Shown here piece after piece: positions 61,388-64,000 of a stretch of DNA of 64,000 nucleotides. Every line of letters starts with the position of its first letter. Position 1 is the stretch's first letter. Origin of the DNA: Gemmataceae bacterium (lineage in GTDB: Bacteria > Planctomycetota > Planctomycetia > Gemmatales > Gemmataceae). The notes under the pieces were generated by a model. It was not told where the DNA came from. It worked only from the letters and a program-made list of their open reading frames with translations, and ran no database searches. The position numbers and the translations under genes were made by a program. The stretch spans positions 1 through 64,000 of the forward strand of contig SIAQ01000012.1 of NCBI GenBank assembly GCA_009697105.1, given 5' to 3'.

Positions 61388-61556
61388 GGATTCGCCCAAT
61401 CAACTTGAACCCAATCCGCTTCTTTCGCAACTCCTCGACGACATCCCGATGCAACAGATACGTCCGCTTCGGCAACATCATGCCGGGCGAATGCGTGATG
61501 ATGATCGGCAACGCACGCAACTCTTGCTTGGCAGTGAACTGGATGGCGATGGTCAT
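61380..61556 (-). CDS. Small 58-residue protein in operon with the 61553 gene
   Basis: Starts ATG at 61556 within ATGA shared with the stop of the upstream membrane protein (four-base overlap), the usual sign of translational coupling. RBS GGAG lies just upstream. Sequence MTIAIQFTAKQELRALP then IIITHSPGMMLPKRTY and a basic helical end, EELRKKRIGFKLIGRIPV. No family recognised. The TAG stop lies in a palindrome. Not noted by size-limited ORF calling. Confidence 0.6.
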   Translation of the reverse strand: MTIAIQFTAKQELRALPIIITHSPGMMLPKRTYLLHRDVVEELRKKRIGFKLIGRIPV

Positions 61557-62599
61557 GGCTTGTCTCCTGCCTTTTTGATATTGGAATCGGTCGTCTCATG
61601 GTTTGAACTCTGCGATTTCCAGTAAGCTATCAACCCGCGTGTCAGCGCCAAGTATAAGCTCGGAAACGGTAATGCGCTGACGTTGATCTTCACGTTGCCC
61701 TGACCGCGGCGGAGGAGGATGATCGTATTCCCGCTTTTCTCGATTCCTTCGATATCGTCCCATTTCATGGGATCGGCCCACGGCATGAACTCGGTCGCGC
61801 TGATTGACCATTTGCCGAACACCAGTGCCCGTCCGCAGGCCAAGTAATGGATGGCCTGCGGGAGTCTTGCTGCCGACGCTATGACTTCAATCGAAGCGAC
61901 GGCGTTGCGGTTGGCGGGAGTATTGAACACCCAGAACCAGGTCCGTTCGTTTCCAAACGGAAGGAGCAATCCAAGGTCAATGTGGAAATAGTGTCGTTTA
62001 CTGAGTAATTCGAAGCCGTTCCAGGGCAAAAAGTAGGCGGTATCGTTGAAATGCCAGACAATTCCGTTCCTGACGAACCAGACGCGAAGTGCTGACGGAG
62101 CTTGACGAAGGAAGACAAACCAGAACCCGCCGTAACCGAAACCGCCAGCAAAAATAAACATGAAAATAATCACGAAGACCGATTCTTCTTCGCCTTTCTC
62201 CCGAATTCTCCCTTCTACAATCCAGAAGATAAGGGACATAATAAACATGAATGCGGCGAGCAGCAGCATAAACGTGCCGAGAGCCTTGAGAAACCATCCC
62301 ACGAATCGCCATTCGTAAACGATCTTCGTGAGCAGCAACGCAGTGCCATGATTACCAACACGCGCGACGACATCCGGCGGCAGTTGCACAGTGGCGGGAA
62401 TCTCGTGCGCGCTGGCCGCACGTTTCAGGAGCGCATCGGTTTCCGCCGTCAATTGCGGCGATTTCGTAACCGCCTCGAACGGCAATTCGCCTGGAATGTC
62501 GTCGCGCCAATGAGGCCGCCCGATAACGTCCTCACTGAAACCGGTTTCCGAAGGTTTCACACGTGGCGGCATCGGTTCGCGCGAAAACTCGTCGCTCAT
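61553..62599 (-). CDS. Polytopic membrane protein of unknown function
   Basis: About 348 residues. A polar N-terminal region of about 110 residues (MSDEFSREPMPPRVK..., including HWRDDIPGELPFEAV) is followed by hydrophobic helices around residues 125-150 (LGTFMLLLAAFMFIMSLIFWIV) and 160-185 (VFVIIFMFIFAGGFGYGGFWFV). The rest is a roughly 160-residue beta-rich cytoplasmic domain (WNGFELLSKRHYFHIDLGLLLP, YLACGRALVFGKW). No family recognised. Start at ATG 62599; frames upstream lack features. Divergent from the gene at 62713. Confidence 0.7.
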   Translation of the reverse strand: MSDEFSREPMPPRVKPSETGFSEDVIGRPHWRDDIPGELPFEAVTKSPQLTAETDALLKRAASAHEIPATVQLPPDVVARVGNHGTALLLTKIVYEWRFVGWFLKALGTFMLLLAAFMFIMSLIFWIVEGRIREKGEEESVFVIIFMFIFAGGFGYGGFWFVFLRQAPSALRVWFVRNGIVWHFNDTAYFLPWNGFELLSKRHYFHIDLGLLLPFGNERTWFWVFNTPANRNAVASIEVIASAARLPQAIHYLACGRALVFGKWSISATEFMPWADPMKWDDIEGIEKSGNTIILLRRGQGNVKINVSALPFPSLYLALTRGLIAYWKSQSSNHETTDSNIKKAGDKP

Positions 62600-62712
62600 T
62601 GGAATCGTCTTGCCTCTGCAAAATACCCGAATTTCGGGTGGCATCTCGGCGTCTACATCTTACGATAACCTTTCCCCAAATTCACGCCATTTTTCACTGG
62701 AGGAAACTCGCA

Positions 62713-63804
62713 ATGAAACGCATTCTCATCGCCGTTTTTGTGCTGTTCGCGTCGGTTGGCTCGGTATTCGCCGAGCAGGGCAATCCAAACGTCAAGTCGA
62801 TCGACGTCATCACCTTCGGCCCTGATGGCCTGCTCGTCATCGGCGATAGCCGCGGGTCGGCGGTCGTCACCGTCGAGACCGGCGATCTTGCCGAGACGAA
62901 ATGGACCGGCAAGGAAGTCGCCAACATCGATCAGGCCCTCGCGGGCAAGCTCGGCGTCATGGCCAAGGACATTCAGATTCTGAAGCTCGCCGTCAACCCC
63001 GCTTCGCACAAGGCGTTTATCTCCGTCCGCTCGATGAAGGCCAAGCAGGACGTGCTGTTGACCATCGACGGTGCCGGCAAGATTGCGGAGTTCTCGCTTG
63101 AGAACGTCAAGTTCAGCCGTTATCCGCTCAGCGTCGAAAAGAAAAACGTCACCAAGATCACCGATGTCACGTGGGCAGGCGATCGCATCCTAGTCGCAGT
63201 TCAGGCGGCGGACAAATTCGCCGCACGCATCTTCTCGGTGCTACCCAAGGGCGACGGCACGGCAACCTGCTTTGCCACGGATACCTACCATGTCGCGCAT
63301 CAACGGTGGGAAACGAATGCACCGATTAGCACCATCATCCCTTACGAGGAGAACGGCAAACGCTATCTCATCGGCGCGTTCACCTGCACGCCGATCGTGA
63401 AATTCTCGCTCGACGACATGCAAGCCAACGCCAAGGTCAAGGGCGCCAGCATCATCGAACTCGGCTCGGGCAACACGCCACGCGATATGTTCGTTTACGA
63501 AAAGGGCGGCAAGAAACACATTCTCGTCAGCACGATCCGCTTCCACCACAAGAACAACCCCGCCGGCCCGAACCAGTACTGGGCCGCCCGCGTCGATTAC
63601 GATCTGCTCAAGGAAACGACCAACATCAACGACAAGGCAATCTGGCGCGTCAAAGGCAAAGCCGACAAGGACGTGACCGACCGTGCTAACATCGCGCCGG
63701 AATATTTCGGCGTGCAGTTCATGGACAAACTGGACAACACCAGCGCGGTTGTCATCCGCGAAGAAAAAGACGGGCTGACGCTGCGCACGCTGCTGTTGCC
63801 GTGA
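62713..63804 (+). CDS. Exported beta-propeller-like protein
   Basis: About 363 residues with a signal peptide MKRILIAVFVLFASVGSVFA. The mature part has repeated strand motifs (VKSIDVITFGPDGLLVIGD, AFISVRSMKAKQ, ITDVTWAGDRILVAVQAADK, LIGAFTCTPIVKFSLDD) that suggest a WD40/NHL-like propeller but without clear repeats by eye. No catalytic motif. Start ATG 62713 with GGAGG just upstream at 62698. Function unknown. The next gene, starting 63945, probably follows on the same strand, with a large palindrome in between. Confidence 0.7.
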   Translation: MKRILIAVFVLFASVGSVFAEQGNPNVKSIDVITFGPDGLLVIGDSRGSAVVTVETGDLAETKWTGKEVANIDQALAGKLGVMAKDIQILKLAVNPASHKAFISVRSMKAKQDVLLTIDGAGKIAEFSLENVKFSRYPLSVEKKNVTKITDVTWAGDRILVAVQAADKFAARIFSVLPKGDGTATCFATDTYHVAHQRWETNAPISTIIPYEENGKRYLIGAFTCTPIVKFSLDDMQANAKVKGASIIELGSGNTPRDMFVYEKGGKKHILVSTIRFHHKNNPAGPNQYWAARVDYDLLKETTNINDKAIWRVKGKADKDVTDRANIAPEYFGVQFMDKLDNTSAVVIREEKDGLTLRTLLLP

Positions 63805-63813
63805 TAAAAATGC

Positions 63814-63901
63814 AAGCCCAGGGGTGAGGTACTCCGAGCCCCTGGGATATACGCTCGCGGGTTCGTATCCCAGGGGTTCGGAGTACCTCACCCCTGGGCT
63901 T
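63814..63901. repeat. GGGTGAGGTACTCCGA palindrome
   Basis: AAGCCCAGGGGTGAGGTACT (from 63814) and AGTACCTCACCCCTGGGCTT (to 63901), near-perfect 36-nt arms around TACGCTCGCGGGTTC. Same family as the outer arms of 9056-9472. Confidence 0.93.
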
Positions 63902-63944
63902 GGTATGATTTCATTTTCACCCATCACTTGCAGGAGCTACATCC

Positions 63945-64000
63945 ATGAAGCGTTTCTTACTCAGCGCCCTCGTTCTGTGCAGCGTCGCGACGTTTGTGCA
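63945..64000 (+). CDS. Exported protein, 5' end only
   Basis: ATG at 63945 begins MKRFLLSALVLCSVATFV, a signal peptide, and runs off the window. GCAGGAG lies about 10 bases upstream. The mature protein is outside the window, so no product can be named. Confidence 0.75.
   Translation, partial: MKRFLLSALVLCSVATFV

Overview
The window looks like a chromosomal segment of a planctomycete, most likely a Gemmataceae-type organism. This is inferred from gene families, not from a marker gene. It carries three DUF1501 proteins, a DUF1549/DUF1553 cytochrome-like protein, a PVC-type haem-binding dehydrogenase with HEAT repeats, two TIGR03067-type small exported proteins, a DUF29 pair, a zinc-ribbon/acidic membrane protein, and many signal-peptide proteins of unknown function. 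Base composition is moderately GC-rich and even. I see no phage, plasmid, IS transposase, rRNA or CRISPR array. Genes sit in short operons with frequent strand switches.

Layout. 0.4-4.2 kb (minus strand): an exported Lys/Glu-rich protein, a polysaccharide-type ABC exporter (ATPase plus permease) and an alpha/beta hydrolase. 4.3-18.6 kb (plus): the large haem-binding dehydrogenase, a glycosyltransferase-like protein, an Hsp70-family/PhyH dioxygenase operon, a DUF1501 gene, a tandem DUF29 pair and a DUF1549/DUF1553 gene. 18.6-24.1 kb (minus): two M14-type metallopeptidases. 24.2-31.9 kb (plus): another DUF1501 gene, an antitoxin with a decayed PIN toxin, citrate synthase, a lipoprotein, a zinc-ribbon membrane protein, moaC and a polyprenyl diphosphate synthase. 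31.9-36.3 kb (minus): a three-gene set made of a MotA/TolQ/ExbB-type channel subunit and two single-pass coiled-coil proteins that appear paralogous to each other. 36.4-39.8 kb: pyrE, a helix-hairpin-helix membrane protein, a small exported protein and a third DUF1501. 39.8-46.8 kb: a SelA-like PLP enzyme, small exported and DUF2007 proteins, a D-2-hydroxyacid dehydrogenase, a membrane adenylate cyclase and a frameshifted SGNH hydrolase. 46.8-55 kb: a 1342-residue TPR protein, a Glu-type dehydrogenase and a SWIM/SNF2 helicase. 55-64 kb: a parvulin-type foldase, tRNA-Gly(GCC), trigger factor, two TIGR03067 proteins, superoxide dismutase, a membrane protein overlapping a 58-residue gene, a beta-propeller-like exported protein and the start of one more exported protein.

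The most distinctive feature of the DNA is a dense population of intergenic palindromes in several sequence families, about one every 2-3 kb. Many have 20-32 nt near-perfect arms. They sit at most convergent gene junctions, at several divergent promoters and between tandem genes. Differences between copies often keep the arms paired. Three families are nested inside each other at 9056-9472, one copy is inside a coding sequence (38493-38520), and some supply stop codons to neighbouring genes. The other candidate for a poorly described system is the channel plus two-subunit cluster at 31932-36248.

Limits: all functional calls come from reading motifs by eye. No database search, HMM or structure prediction was run.
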